This document shows, one piece after another, positions 7,876 to 16,494 of a DNA stretch of 64,000 nucleotides. Under the pieces are notes generated by a model. That model was not told where the DNA came from and made no database searches. It worked only from the letters and a program-made list of their open reading frames with translations. Positions within the stretch are counted from its first letter, which is position 1; the number at the start of each line of letters is the position of its first letter. Made by a program: the position numbers and the translations under genes. The stretch is from Spirochaetaceae bacterium (GTDB lineage: Bacteria > Spirochaetota > Spirochaetia > Treponematales > Treponemataceae). The stretch lies in assembly GCA_017618015.1 (NCBI GenBank), contig JAFZVC010000074.1:62001-126000 (forward strand), written 5' to 3'.

Positions 7876-10261
7876 AACTACAGATTTATGCGCCGGTTAT
7901 GGCAAAAAAGTGGTTATATCGGGCGTTTCTCTTGAAGTTAAAGCGGGTCAGATCGTGACTTTGATTGGTCCGAACGGTTCGGGTAAATCGACTGTTCTTA
8001 AAACGATTACGGGGCAGCTCGCGCTTCTTGGCGGAAGCATTTCTGTGATCGGTAAGGATTTGACAAGTCTTCCGGCTTCCGAGGCTGCTCTGCACGTTTC
8101 TATGGTGATGACGGAGCGGATTCATCCTGAGTACATGACGTGCCGTGACGTTATTGCGACCGGGCGCTATCCGTATACGGGAAAACTTGGCATTCTTGGC
8201 GAAGCGGATTGGCGCGCGGTTGAAGAGGCGATAAAGCTTGTTCATGCGGAAGATGTCGCGGATTCTGATTTTATGCGGATAAGTGACGGTCAGCGGCAGC
8301 GCGTCATGCTTGCGCGAGCGATTTGTCAGGATACAGAGATTATCGTGCTTGATGAGCCGACTTCGTTCCTTGATATGTTCTACAAGCTTGATTTGCTTAA
8401 GACTATCCGGTTTTTGGCGCGGGAGCGCGGAAAGGCGATTTTGATGTCGCTCCATGAGCTCGATTTGGTGAAGATGATAGCTGATACGGTTGTCTGTCTT
8501 AAGAATGATGGCGTTGACGGTGCTCATGTCGTACGGCTTGGTGCGCCGAGCGAGATTTTCGCCGGAAGATTCGTGCAGGATTTGTACGGAGTTGAGCCTG
8601 ATGAGTTCGATCCGGAGACAGCGAGCTTGCATTTGAAGCCAGAGAGTGCGGGAGTTTCGGAGCGAGCCGCGACCGTGCCTGCTGCGGAAGATCGCGCCGA
8701 TTTGAAGCCGGTCAAGTCAGATGCGGCAGCCGAGGATGCGCCGTATGCGCGAGCCACTCCAGATGCGGCATCCGTGAAATCCAATAAGAAAAAACGCGCC
8801 AAGGTCATTATGGTGCAGGGAACAATGTCCAATGCCGGAAAAAGCCTTCTTGTCGCCGGTTTGTGTCGTGTTTTCCGTCAGGACGGCTACCGTGTCGCGC
8901 CGTTCAAATCGCAGAATATGGCGCTCAATTCGTTTATAACGAACGAGGGGCTTGAGATGGGACGCGCCCAAGTTATGCAGGCGGAAGCTGCCGGCATTGA
9001 GCCGGTTGTAGCTATGAACCCGATTCTTCTGAAACCGACTGACGACAAAGGCTCTCAGGTTATTGTGAACGGCGAAGTCGTCGGAAATATGCGCGCTAAA
9101 GACTATTTCAAATATAAAAAGCAGCTTATCCCCGATATAAAAAAGGCGTTCTCCGCTTTGGAAGAGATTGCCGACATCATTGTGGTTGAAGGCGCGGGAA
9201 GTCCTGCGGAAATCAATCTGCGAAGTGATGACATTGTGAACATGGGGCTTGCAGAGCTTCTTGACGCGCCTGTGCTTCTTGTCGCCGACATCGACAGGGG
9301 AGGGGTTTTCGCGCAGCTTTGCGGAACTGTGCAGCTTTTACGTGACGACGAGCGTGCCAGGGTGAAAGGGCTTGTGATAAACAAATTCCGGGGCGATAAG
9401 AGCATTCTTGACCCGGGAATCAACATGATAGAAGATATGCTCAAAATTCCTGTGACCGGCGTTCTGCCTTATCTTGATATTTCGCTTGACGATGAGGACA
9501 GCCTGAGCACGCGTTTTGAAAAGAAAGATACAAAGCTTGTGAACATCGGTGTGGTAAGGCTTCCGCGTATTTCAAACTTCACTGATTTTTCGGTTTTTGA
9601 ACAGATAGATGATGTCGCCCTTCATTACATAACGACTGTGCGTGAAATTCCAAAAATGGATATGGTTATAATTCCGGGCAGCAAAAACACGATTGGCGAC
9701 ATGAAGTGGCTCCGTGAAAGCGGTTTGGAAGCCGCGATAAAGAAGTTCGCTGCGAAAAAGCCTGTGTTCGGCATTTGCGGCGGCTATCAGATGCTTGGAA
9801 ACTTGATAATTGACAAGGATGGTGTTGAGGGCGGCGGCGAGCTGCGCGGGATGGAACTTCTTGACTGCAGTACGGAACTTATGCCGCAAAAAGTGCGTAC
9901 CCGTGTTTCCAGCTGTCTGGGGACTGTTGAAGGTGTTCTTTCGTGCCTTTCTGGAAAAGATTTTTCTGGTTATGAGATTCACATGGGGGAGACAACCGTC
10001 GGAGAAAACTGTCACGTTATGGAGAAAGGTGCGTACAGTGAAAATGTGTACGGCACATATATCCACGGCTTCTTTGATGAGGGCGATATAGCTTCTTGCG
10101 TTGTCCGCGCGCTCGCCGCCGCCAAAGGCGTGTCGCTCTCTGGGCAGCGTTTCGATTATCGCGCATTTAAAGAAACTCAGTATGACAAGCTTGCGGACGC
10201 TGTTCGCGAGTATATGGATATGAAAGCCGTTTATGGTATGCTCCGTGAAGCGGCGTTTTAG
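7868..10261 (+). CDS. cobQ: Fusion: BtuD-type ABC ATPase + cobyric acid synthase (CobQ/CbiP)
   Basis: 797-residue two-domain protein. Residues 1-250 are an ABC ATPase: Walker A GPNGSGKS (34-41), signature SDGQRQ near 139, Walker B IIVLDEP near 160, and the switch His in SLHELDL. Residues ~255-310 are an Ala/Glu/Lys-rich linker. Residues 311-797 are a complete cobyric acid synthase: P-loop [19 protein letters not shown], and a class I glutamine amidotransferase with Cys in FGICGGYQM (~637) and His in GYEIHMG and GTYIHG. CobQ amidates four side chains of adenosyl-cobyrinate diamide using Gln and ATP. Transport and synthesis enzymes are normally separate. The frame is continuous with no stop or slippery run at the junction. 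Confidence 0.9.
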   Translation: MIKTTDLCAGYGKKVVISGVSLEVKAGQIVTLIGPNGSGKSTVLKTITGQLALLGGSISVIGKDLTSLPASEAALHVSMVMTERIHPEYMTCRDVIATGRYPYTGKLGILGEADWRAVEEAIKLVHAEDVADSDFMRISDGQRQRVMLARAICQDTEIIVLDEPTSFLDMFYKLDLLKTIRFLARERGKAILMSLHELDLVKMIADTVVCLKNDGVDGAHVVRLGAPSEIFAGRFVQDLYGVEPDEFDPETASLHLKPESAGVSERAATVPAAEDRADLKPVKSDAAAEDAPYARATPDAASVKSNKKKRAKVIMVQGTMSNAGKSLLVAGLCRVFRQDGYRVAPFKSQNMALNSFITNEGLEMGRAQVMQAEAAGIEPVVAMNPILLKPTDDKGSQVIVNGEVVGNMRAKDYFKYKKQLIPDIKKAFSALEEIADIIVVEGAGSPAEINLRSDDIVNMGLAELLDAPVLLVADIDRGGVFAQLCGTVQLLRDDERARVKGLVINKFRGDKSILDPGINMIEDMLKIPVTGVLPYLDISLDDEDSLSTRFEKKDTKLVNIGVVRLPRISNFTDFSVFEQIDDVALHYITTVREIPKMDMVIIPGSKNTIGDMKWLRESGLEAAIKKFAAKKPVFGICGGYQMLGNLIIDKDGVEGGGELRGMELLDCSTELMPQKVRTRVSSCLGTVEGVLSCLSGKDFSGYEIHMGETTVGENCHVMEKGAYSENVYGTYIHGFFDEGDIASCVVRALAAAKGVSLSGQRFDYRAFKETQYDKLADAVREYMDMKAVYGMLREAAF

Positions 10262-10278
10262 CATTGTGCGGAGTGCGG

Positions 10279-11319
10279 ATGGATTACGAAAAAAGATACG
10301 ACGAGATTTATGAAACGATAAGACGCGGATGGGATTCCATCGCAAAGCCGCTCGAAAGCCTTGGCCGCTTGGAAACGCTCGTTGCGAAGCTCGGAGCTGC
10401 CCAAAATAAGGAACATCCGGCTGTGGAGAAAACAGCGCTGCTCGTCCTCTGCGCAGACAACGGTATTGTTGAGGAAGGCGTTTCCCAGTCAGCGCAGGCT
10501 GTGACAAGAGTCTGCGCTGAGAATATCGCTGCGGGAAAGACGACAGCCGGGATAATGGCATCGCAAACAGATACTGAAGTTATTGTTGTTGATATGGGAA
10601 TTGCTTGTTCGGAAAGCATTCCCGGCGTTTTGAGCCGGAAGATACGGCAGGGTACGCGTAATTTTGCAAAAGGGCCTGCAATGACGCAAGCAGAGGTCGA
10701 GCAGGCAGTGCAGACCGGGATTTCCCTTGTGGAGGAGTGCCGGAAACGCGGCGTTGACGTGATTTGCATCGGTGAGATGGGCATTGGTAACACAACGACA
10801 TCGGCTGCCGTTGCGGCTTCCCTTTTGAAATGCCCCGCGAAAACTGTTGTCGGCCGTGGCGCCGGACTGTCCGAAGCTGGTTTGGCTCGTAAGCGGGAAG
10901 TCGTTCAAAACGCGATAGATTCTTATGGTTTGTATGAAGCTTCTACAATTGATGTGCTTCGGTCTGTCGGCGGCTTCGATATTGCCGGGATGGTCGGGGT
11001 TTATGAAGGCGCACGGCGTTATGGTGTTCCAGTGATACTCGACGGCGCGATAAGCCTTGTGGCGGCACTCGTTGCGGAGCGGATGAATCCTGGTGTTATG
11101 CGCTATCTTCTTCCGTCTCATAAAAGCCGCGAGCCGCTTTCTGCCCTCGTTTGTGACGCTCTTGGCATAGAGCCTGTTCTTGACGCAGACATGGCTTTGG
11201 GCGAGGGAACTGGCGCACTTCTTATGCTCGGTGTGCTTAAGACCGCTGTGGCCGTTTATGAAAAAAGCTTGCGTTTCAGTGAATCTGGTGTCGCGCAATA
11301 CAAGAGGCATGGTGTATGA
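10279..11319 (+). CDS. cobT: Nicotinate-nucleotide-dimethylbenzimidazole phosphoribosyltransferase
   Basis: 346 residues. Makes alpha-ribazole phosphate from nicotinate mononucleotide and the lower-ligand base. Family marks: LLVLCADNGIVEEGVSQSAQ, GEMGIGNTTTSAA, VGRGAGLS, and the C-terminal GEGTGALL with the catalytic Glu. The start is set at ATG 10279 because GGAG lies 5 nt upstream. A TTG at 10264 is in frame but has no ribosome site. It follows the CobQ fusion by 17 nt and overlaps cobU by 4 nt. The base activated (DMB or another) cannot be read from sequence. Confidence 0.92.
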   Translation: MDYEKRYDEIYETIRRGWDSIAKPLESLGRLETLVAKLGAAQNKEHPAVEKTALLVLCADNGIVEEGVSQSAQAVTRVCAENIAAGKTTAGIMASQTDTEVIVVDMGIACSESIPGVLSRKIRQGTRNFAKGPAMTQAEVEQAVQTGISLVEECRKRGVDVICIGEMGIGNTTTSAAVAASLLKCPAKTVVGRGAGLSEAGLARKREVVQNAIDSYGLYEASTIDVLRSVGGFDIAGMVGVYEGARRYGVPVILDGAISLVAALVAERMNPGVMRYLLPSHKSREPLSALVCDALGIEPVLDADMALGEGTGALLMLGVLKTAVAVYEKSLRFSESGVAQYKRHGV

Positions 11320-11915
11320 TTAAGCTTGTTTATGGCGGCAGCGGTAGCGGAAAATCATCGTTCGCGGAGCAGCTTGCCGTTTCGTGCGGAGCCGAGCGCA
11401 AGTATTACGTTGCCACGATGCAGGTTTATGATGACGAGGGCAGGGCGAAAGTTCGCCGCCATCAGGAAATGCGCGCTGATAAAGGCTTCGTCACGATAGA
11501 GCAACCGGTGGACATCGGTGTGGCGGCAGAGCGCATCGCGCGCGGAAAAGGGACTACAGAAACGTGCCAAGCCGTGCCGACCGCTAAAACTGCCGTGCTT
11601 TTGGAATGCGTCACAAATCTTGTCGCAAACGAGATGTTCCCGCCGGAATGCTTTTCAGGCATAGAAGAAACTGTCGTTGTGGCGCGCATAAAAAGCGGCT
11701 TGGAAAAGCTTTTCTCCTGTGCCGACGACGTTGTTGTTGTCAGCGGAAACGTCTTTGACGACGGCGCGGAATACGATGAAAGCACACTCAGCTATATGCG
11801 CGCGTTGGGCGCAGTGAACGCATTCATCGCATCAAAATCCGACGAAGTGTATGAGGTTGTAGCTGGAATCCCCATTAAACTCGCGCATCAAAGCAAATGT
11901 GCGGAGCTTTGTTAA
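11316..11915 (+). CDS. cobU: Adenosylcobinamide kinase / adenosylcobinamide-phosphate guanylyltransferase
   Basis: 199 residues. P-loop GGSGSGKS at residues 7-14, YYVATM, and RRHQEMR with the GMP-accepting His region. The usual Asp-Cys-Leu block appears as LLECVTNLVANEMF, followed by VVVSGNVFDDGAEYDEST and an ending SDEVYEVVAGIPIKL. It phosphorylates and guanylylates adenosylcobinamide in the nucleotide-loop branch. It overlaps cobT by ATGA. A second, shorter relative is encoded at 12727-13107. Confidence 0.88.
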   Translation: MIKLVYGGSGSGKSSFAEQLAVSCGAERKYYVATMQVYDDEGRAKVRRHQEMRADKGFVTIEQPVDIGVAAERIARGKGTTETCQAVPTAKTAVLLECVTNLVANEMFPPECFSGIEETVVVARIKSGLEKLFSCADDVVVVSGNVFDDGAEYDESTLSYMRALGAVNAFIASKSDEVYEVVAGIPIKLAHQSKCAELC

Positions 11916-11934
11916 AATGTAGGTTGAACTGAAT

Positions 11935-12717
11935 ATGATAAAACGTTTTTTCAAATCAATAATCGTCGCTTTCTCCCTGTACTCGCGCATCCCGATGCCC
12001 CGCTTTCAATGGGCATCGGATGACATGAAATATCACCTTTGCTTTTTCCCGTGGGTAGGTGCTGTCATCGGGCTTGCAGAATATGGCTGGAAACTCGCCG
12101 CTGTCTGCCTGAATATCGGGCCTGTGCTTTACTACGCGCTTGCGCTCGCGCTTCCTTTGCTCCTGACCGGTGGTTTCCACATGGACGGCTTTATGGACAC
12201 GATGGACGCGCTCCACTCGTATCAGGATGCTGAAAAAAAACGTGAGATACTTAAAGATCCACACGTTGGCGCATTTGCCGTCATAAGCCTTGCCGTTTAT
12301 ATGCTTCTTGCGGTTGGCTTCGCTTCCGAGGTAAAAACGCTCGCAGCTGTTCGTATCATGGCGTTTTCGTTTTTCATTTCGCGCTGTCTTAGCGGTTTGA
12401 GCGTGACTTATTTTCCAAAGTCAAAAAAAGAAGGAATGCTTTATACAGAGGCAACTGCCGGAAACTCAAAAATTGTAGGCATCAGCCTTGTCGTACAGCT
12501 CGTAATCGGTGTCGCGCTCATGTTGTACTTGTCGCTTCCTGAATCGTTCGCAGCAGTTTTTGCGCTCGTCGGCATGCTGCTTACGTTCGTCTATTATTAT
12601 TTTATGAGTAAAAAGCAATTCGGCGGTATTTCTGGCGATATATCAGGCTTTTTTGTCGTTGTTTCGGAGCTTGCCGCGCTGATCGGCGTTTCGTTCGCGA
12701 GTATTTTCGGACTGTAG
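11935..12717 (+). CDS. cobS: Adenosylcobinamide-GDP ribazoletransferase (cobalamin synthase)
   Basis: 260-residue integral membrane protein that joins adenosylcobinamide-GDP and alpha-ribazole (phosphate). Marks: YSRIPMP near the N-terminus, FFPWVGAVIG, the acidic GGFHMDGFMDTMDAL block that binds Mg2+, DPHVGAFAV, and several hydrophobic helices. Length agrees with the family. It sits 19 nt after cobU, and the partner enzymes lie on both sides. Confidence 0.92.
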   Translation: MIKRFFKSIIVAFSLYSRIPMPRFQWASDDMKYHLCFFPWVGAVIGLAEYGWKLAAVCLNIGPVLYYALALALPLLLTGGFHMDGFMDTMDALHSYQDAEKKREILKDPHVGAFAVISLAVYMLLAVGFASEVKTLAAVRIMAFSFFISRCLSGLSVTYFPKSKKEGMLYTEATAGNSKIVGISLVVQLVIGVALMLYLSLPESFAAVFALVGMLLTFVYYYFMSKKQFGGISGDISGFFVVVSELAALIGVSFASIFGL

Positions 12718-12726
12718 GAGGATGGC

Positions 12727-13107
12727 ATGGAGCTGATTTTAGGCGGTTATGCGCAAGGAAAGCGTGATTTTGCGAAGTCATGCTATCCTGATGCGGTTGT
12801 TTTTTCGGAAGTTCCTGTAGATTTTGGCGACGATGATGTAAAAATCTGGGATAATTTCAACATATCTGTGAAAAAAATGATTGAATCAGGTAAAAAAGAT
12901 GATGATGTGCGCGACATGATTCAAAGGGCTGTAGGATTTCACAAGAATCTTGTTATTATCAGTGATGAAATTGGATGCGGAATTATCCCGATGAGTGCGG
13001 ACGAACGCCATTTCAGGGAATTTATCGGGCGAATACAGTGCTTTTTGGCGGATAAAGCTGATAAAGTGTTCCGGGTTGTTTGCGGCATCTCGCAGAGGAT
13101 AAAATGA
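12727..13107 (+). CDS. Short CobU-like protein
   Basis: 126 residues. The N-terminus MELILGGYAQGKRDFAK resembles the CobU P-loop region but has GGYAQGKR instead of GGSGSGKS. The C-terminal half (LVIISDEIGCGIIPMSADER, then a KVFRVVCGISQRIK ending) is a good match to the end of CobU. The central His/guanylylation region is missing. It may be a specialised kinase or a partner of the full CobU three genes upstream; its activity is unknown. A GGAGG site precedes the ATG. It overlaps the next gene by 4 nt. Confidence 0.75.
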   Translation: MELILGGYAQGKRDFAKSCYPDAVVFSEVPVDFGDDDVKIWDNFNISVKKMIESGKKDDDVRDMIQRAVGFHKNLVIISDEIGCGIIPMSADERHFREFIGRIQCFLADKADKVFRVVCGISQRIK

Positions 13108-13745
13108 TGGACAAAGTGAAGCTTGTTTTTATCCGGCATGGTGCGACGGCTGGCAATGCTGAGAAACGGTACATTGGCAGGGCTGACGAGCTTTTGAGCG
13201 AGGCTGGCAGGGAAAAACTGCGGGATTTTTGTGCGGCTGGGATGTATTCTGATGTTTCAGCTAGTGCGCAGTTATTTGTAAGCCCGATGAAGCGTTGCGC
13301 TGAAACGGCACAGATTCTGTTTCCCGATGTCAAACCTGTCGTTATAGAAAACTTCCGCGAGACAGATTTTGGGCTTTTCGAAGGCAAGAATTACGATGAG
13401 CTTATGGCGAATCCGACGCTAAAAGATGAATATCAAAAGTGGATAGACAGCAACGGAGAATCGCCGTTCCCAAGCGGAGAAAGCAGGGAAGCCTTTATAG
13501 AACGGACTGTGCAGGGATTCAGATTGATGATGGACTTGATCCTTGAGAACGGGGCGGAATGTTGTGGCGACGATGTTGTTGCTGTCATCCACGGGGGAAG
13601 CATAATGGCGTTACTGTCGTCGTTTTGCGGCGGCAGTTTTTACGATTATCAGGTTGAGAACGGACACGGTTTTGTTTGTACGCTCGATGTGGTGGCGTAT
13701 AACCGTGGGAATACGGGTTCTATGTCCGTTTTGCAGAGATTTTAG
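13104..13745 (+). CDS. cobC: Histidine phosphatase, probable alpha-ribazole phosphatase
   Basis: 213 residues. Phosphoglycerate-mutase-like fold: VFIRHGATAGN with the phospho-accepting His near residue 12, second Arg in SPMKRCAETA, ETDFGLFEGK, and the second His in VAVIHGGSIMAL. Within a cobalamin operon the likely reaction is removal of the phosphate from alpha-ribazole 5'-phosphate or cobalamin 5'-phosphate. The start is ATG 13104, which overlaps the preceding stop (ATGA) and has AGAGGA upstream. A TTG at 13080 is less likely. Confidence 0.8.
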   Translation: MMDKVKLVFIRHGATAGNAEKRYIGRADELLSEAGREKLRDFCAAGMYSDVSASAQLFVSPMKRCAETAQILFPDVKPVVIENFRETDFGLFEGKNYDELMANPTLKDEYQKWIDSNGESPFPSGESREAFIERTVQGFRLMMDLILENGAECCGDDVVAVIHGGSIMALLSSFCGGSFYDYQVENGHGFVCTLDVVAYNRGNTGSMSVLQRF

Positions 13746-13748
13746 AAA

Positions 13749-14744
13749 ATGCGGATGATTCTTGGCTTTCATTTAATCGCGTTTGTCGGCGGATTTTTGC
13801 TCGATTTGCTGCTGGGTGACCCGCACTGGATGCCGCACCCGGTAAGGCTGATAGGAAAGCTAATTTCGTTTTTGGAAGCGCGGCTGCTTGGGGCTTCTGA
13901 CGCTCACTTCGTAGCTCTTTCTTCACGCCAAAAACGTGCTCGTGGTGTGCTTCTTGTGATTGTTGTGTGTGCATCTGTTTCTGCCGCAGCTGCCGCAATC
14001 CTTGTTCCGTGCTATATCATCAGTCCGATTTTAGGCTGCGTCGTTGAAGCTGTGATGACGTATCAAATGCTTGCGACAAAATGTTTGAAAGACGAAAGCA
14101 TGAAAGTTTATCGTGCGCTTGAAACGGGAACTTTGTACGATGCGCGTCGGGCTGTTTCTATGATTGTTGGGCGTGACACGGATCATCTTACCGATGAAGA
14201 AGTGACTAAAGCCGCCGTAGAGACTGTCGCGGAGAATACGTCTGACGGAGTTATCGCGCCGATGCTTTATTTTACGCTGGGCGGGCCTGTTCTGGGCTTT
14301 TTTTATAAGGCGGTCAACACGATGGATTCGATGGTTGGCTACAAAAATGAGCGTTATATCGATTTTGGGCGGTGTGCCGCTAAAACTGATGATGTTTTGA
14401 ACTTTCTGCCGGCGCGGATCAGCGCGTTTTTGATGATTGCCGCCTGTCTTCTTTTGGGACGCGACTTCAACGCGAAAAATGCGCTTCGTATTTACAAGCG
14501 TGACAGGTTAAAGCATGAAAGCCCGAATTCAGCGCATACAGAAAGCGTGTGCGCCGGTGCGCTCGGCATAAGGCTTGCAGGACCGGCAAGCTACGGCGGC
14601 ATCGTGGAAGAAAAGCCTTTCCTTGGTGACGATATGCGGGCTGTGCAACATCGTGATATAATAAATGCTAACCGGCTATTGTACGCAGCTTCGTTTTTAG
14701 GGGTGATTTGGTGCACGGCGGCGATGTTTATCGCAATAAAGTAA
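13749..14744 (+). CDS. cbiB: Adenosylcobinamide-phosphate synthase
   Basis: 331-residue membrane protein of the CbiB/CobD family that attaches aminopropanol phosphate to adenosylcobyric acid. Marks: DLLLGDPHWMPHPVRLIG near the N-terminus, VAENTSDGVIAPMLYF, AVNTMDSMVGYKN, and SPNSAHTESVCAGALGI. It has four or five hydrophobic helices. It follows the phosphatase by 3 nt and overlaps the aminotransferase-like gene that supplies aminopropanol phosphate. Confidence 0.92.
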   Translation: MRMILGFHLIAFVGGFLLDLLLGDPHWMPHPVRLIGKLISFLEARLLGASDAHFVALSSRQKRARGVLLVIVVCASVSAAAAAILVPCYIISPILGCVVEAVMTYQMLATKCLKDESMKVYRALETGTLYDARRAVSMIVGRDTDHLTDEEVTKAAVETVAENTSDGVIAPMLYFTLGGPVLGFFYKAVNTMDSMVGYKNERYIDFGRCAAKTDDVLNFLPARISAFLMIAACLLLGRDFNAKNALRIYKRDRLKHESPNSAHTESVCAGALGIRLAGPASYGGIVEEKPFLGDDMRAVQHRDIINANRLLYAASFLGVIWCTAAMFIAIK

Positions 14745-15835
14745 AATACGATTTCTCTATAAGCGTGAATCCGCTGGGTATGCCGCAGGCGGTTAGGGAA
14801 GCCGCCGTCGCGGCTGTTTCTGATGCGGAAAAATACCCCGATATTCAGTGCGAGTCTTTGCGCCGCGCGATTTCTGGCAAGCTTGGCTGTCCTCTGGAGA
14901 ATGTTGTGTGCGGAAACGGCGCATCGGAACTGATTCAAGCTTTTCTCCGCTCTGTTTGTGGGATGAATGCGAAACATCAGGATCTCCCGAAAAAAGTGAT
15001 GATTCCCGTTCCATGCTTTACCGGATATGAGTATGCAATCGATTCTGTAAATGCTTGTATTGGCGATATTTCCGCTGAATATTTCTTTTTGCCGGGGATA
15101 ACGGCGAAAAATCCGTTCTGCATGACTTCTGATGTGCTTCCTGCGTTTTTGGAAAAGCTTCACGCGTCAAAACCAGATGCATGCATCATAACGAACCCGA
15201 ATAACCCGAATGGAAAGCTTGTCGAGCGCGACGTTTTGGAAGAAATCGCGTCCGAGTGCGAAAAAACGGGCACTTGGCTTTTAATCGACGAATGCTTTAT
15301 GGAGCTTACCGGAAAAGCGGACGGCTATTCGTTTATCCCGCTGCTTTCGCGGTACAAGTGTGTAATTGTTCTTCGCGCATTTACAAAAACTTTTGCTATT
15401 CCGGGGCTGCGACTTGGCTACTGTGTTACTTCTTGCGCGGAGACTGCAACGGTTTTAAGGAACATGCTTCCTGAATGGAATGTGTCAGCCCTGGCACAGG
15501 CTGCCGGTGTCGCAGCGGTGAAAGAGGACGCGTATATTAAAGATGCTCTGCACCTTATAAGCGAGGATCGGCGGTTTTTGACGGCGGAACTGAAAGAGCT
15601 TGGCTTTACGGTGTTTCCGTCTGACGCGAACTTTCTGCTTTTCTGTGTGGCTGGCGCACAAAACTCTGTTGTCCAGAATCTTTTTGACGCGCTTCTCACG
15701 GATGGTATACTTATACGCGACTGTCGCGATATTGCAGGGCTTGGCGAAGGCTTTTATAGAATCGCCGTGCGGAAACATGCGGAAAACGAGGTGCTTGTGA
15801 ACAGCCTGAAAAAGTTTTGCCGCGCAACCAAATGA
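14711..15835 (+). CDS. cobD: L-threonine-O-3-phosphate decarboxylase, PLP-dependent
   Basis: 374 residues, fold-type I PLP enzyme. Starts MHGGDVYRNKVKYDFSISVN, the usual N-terminus of this family. Further marks: the ASELIQAF substrate loop, NPNNPNG, LLIDECFMEL with the PLP Asp, and the Lys Schiff base in AFTKTFAIPGLRLGY. Makes (R)-1-aminopropan-2-ol phosphate for CbiB. GTG at 14711 is preferred because AGGGGTG lies about 5 nt upstream; TTG at 14708 is too close. It overlaps cbiB by 34 nt. Confidence 0.88.
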   Translation: MHGGDVYRNKVKYDFSISVNPLGMPQAVREAAVAAVSDAEKYPDIQCESLRRAISGKLGCPLENVVCGNGASELIQAFLRSVCGMNAKHQDLPKKVMIPVPCFTGYEYAIDSVNACIGDISAEYFFLPGITAKNPFCMTSDVLPAFLEKLHASKPDACIITNPNNPNGKLVERDVLEEIASECEKTGTWLLIDECFMELTGKADGYSFIPLLSRYKCVIVLRAFTKTFAIPGLRLGYCVTSCAETATVLRNMLPEWNVSALAQAAGVAAVKEDAYIKDALHLISEDRRFLTAELKELGFTVFPSDANFLLFCVAGAQNSVVQNLFDALLTDGILIRDCRDIAGLGEGFYRIAVRKHAENEVLVNSLKKFCRATK

Positions 15836-15845
15836 GGTTAACAAA

Positions 15846-16493
15846 ATGAACGGAATAGAATACGTGCTTCCTTCAGAAATAGAAAAACGAAGTTTCGAGA
15901 TAATTGCCTCGGAACTTGCTTCAAACAATATAGTTTTGCCGGCGGACGAAAAGCCTGTCACAATGCGCGTTATCCACACGACAGCTGATTTTGAATACGC
16001 AGAGACAATGTGTTATTCTGCCGGAGCTGTCGCCGCCGCCCGAAAACTGCTTCAAGACGGTGCCGATATAGTTACGGATACAAACATGGCTAAAGCTGGC
16101 ATAAACAAAAAGACGCTTGCGTTATATGGTGGCGAGCTTCACTGCTTTATGGCGGACGACGACGTTGCTGAAGAGGCCCGCAAACGGAAAGTTACACGTG
16201 CGTGCGTAAGCATGGAACGCGCCGCACAGCTTGGCAAAAAAGTGATATTCGCCATAGGAAATGCGCCTACTGCGCTTATCTCCCTTTACGAAATGATGGA
16301 AAAAGGCGTTTACACCCCTGATTTTGTGATTGGCGTTCCGGTCGGATTTGTGAACGTCGTCGCGGCAAAAGAGCTTTTTTTGGGCTCGAACGTTCCGTAC
16401 ATCATAAACAAAGGCAGAAAAGGCGGAAGCGGTGTTGCAGCCGCTATATGCAACGCGCTTTTGTATGGGCTTGCGGAAGATAGGGTGGTGTGA
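15846..16493 (+). CDS. cbiC: Cobalt-precorrin-8 methylmutase
   Basis: 215 residues. Precorrin-8X isomerase family: VIHTTADFEYAETM with the catalytic His, DTNMAKAGINK, FAIGNAPTAL and VGVPVGFVNVV. Moves a methyl from C-11 to C-12 of the corrin ring. A GAGG site precedes the ATG. With cbiD it is one of only two ring-building enzymes in this operon. The others must be elsewhere, or the ring pathway is incomplete. Confidence 0.93.
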   Translation: MNGIEYVLPSEIEKRSFEIIASELASNNIVLPADEKPVTMRVIHTTADFEYAETMCYSAGAVAAARKLLQDGADIVTDTNMAKAGINKKTLALYGGELHCFMADDDVAEEARKRKVTRACVSMERAAQLGKKVIFAIGNAPTALISLYEMMEKGVYTPDFVIGVPVGFVNVVAAKELFLGSNVPYIINKGRKGGSGVAAAICNALLYGLAEDRVV

Positions 16494-16494
16494 T

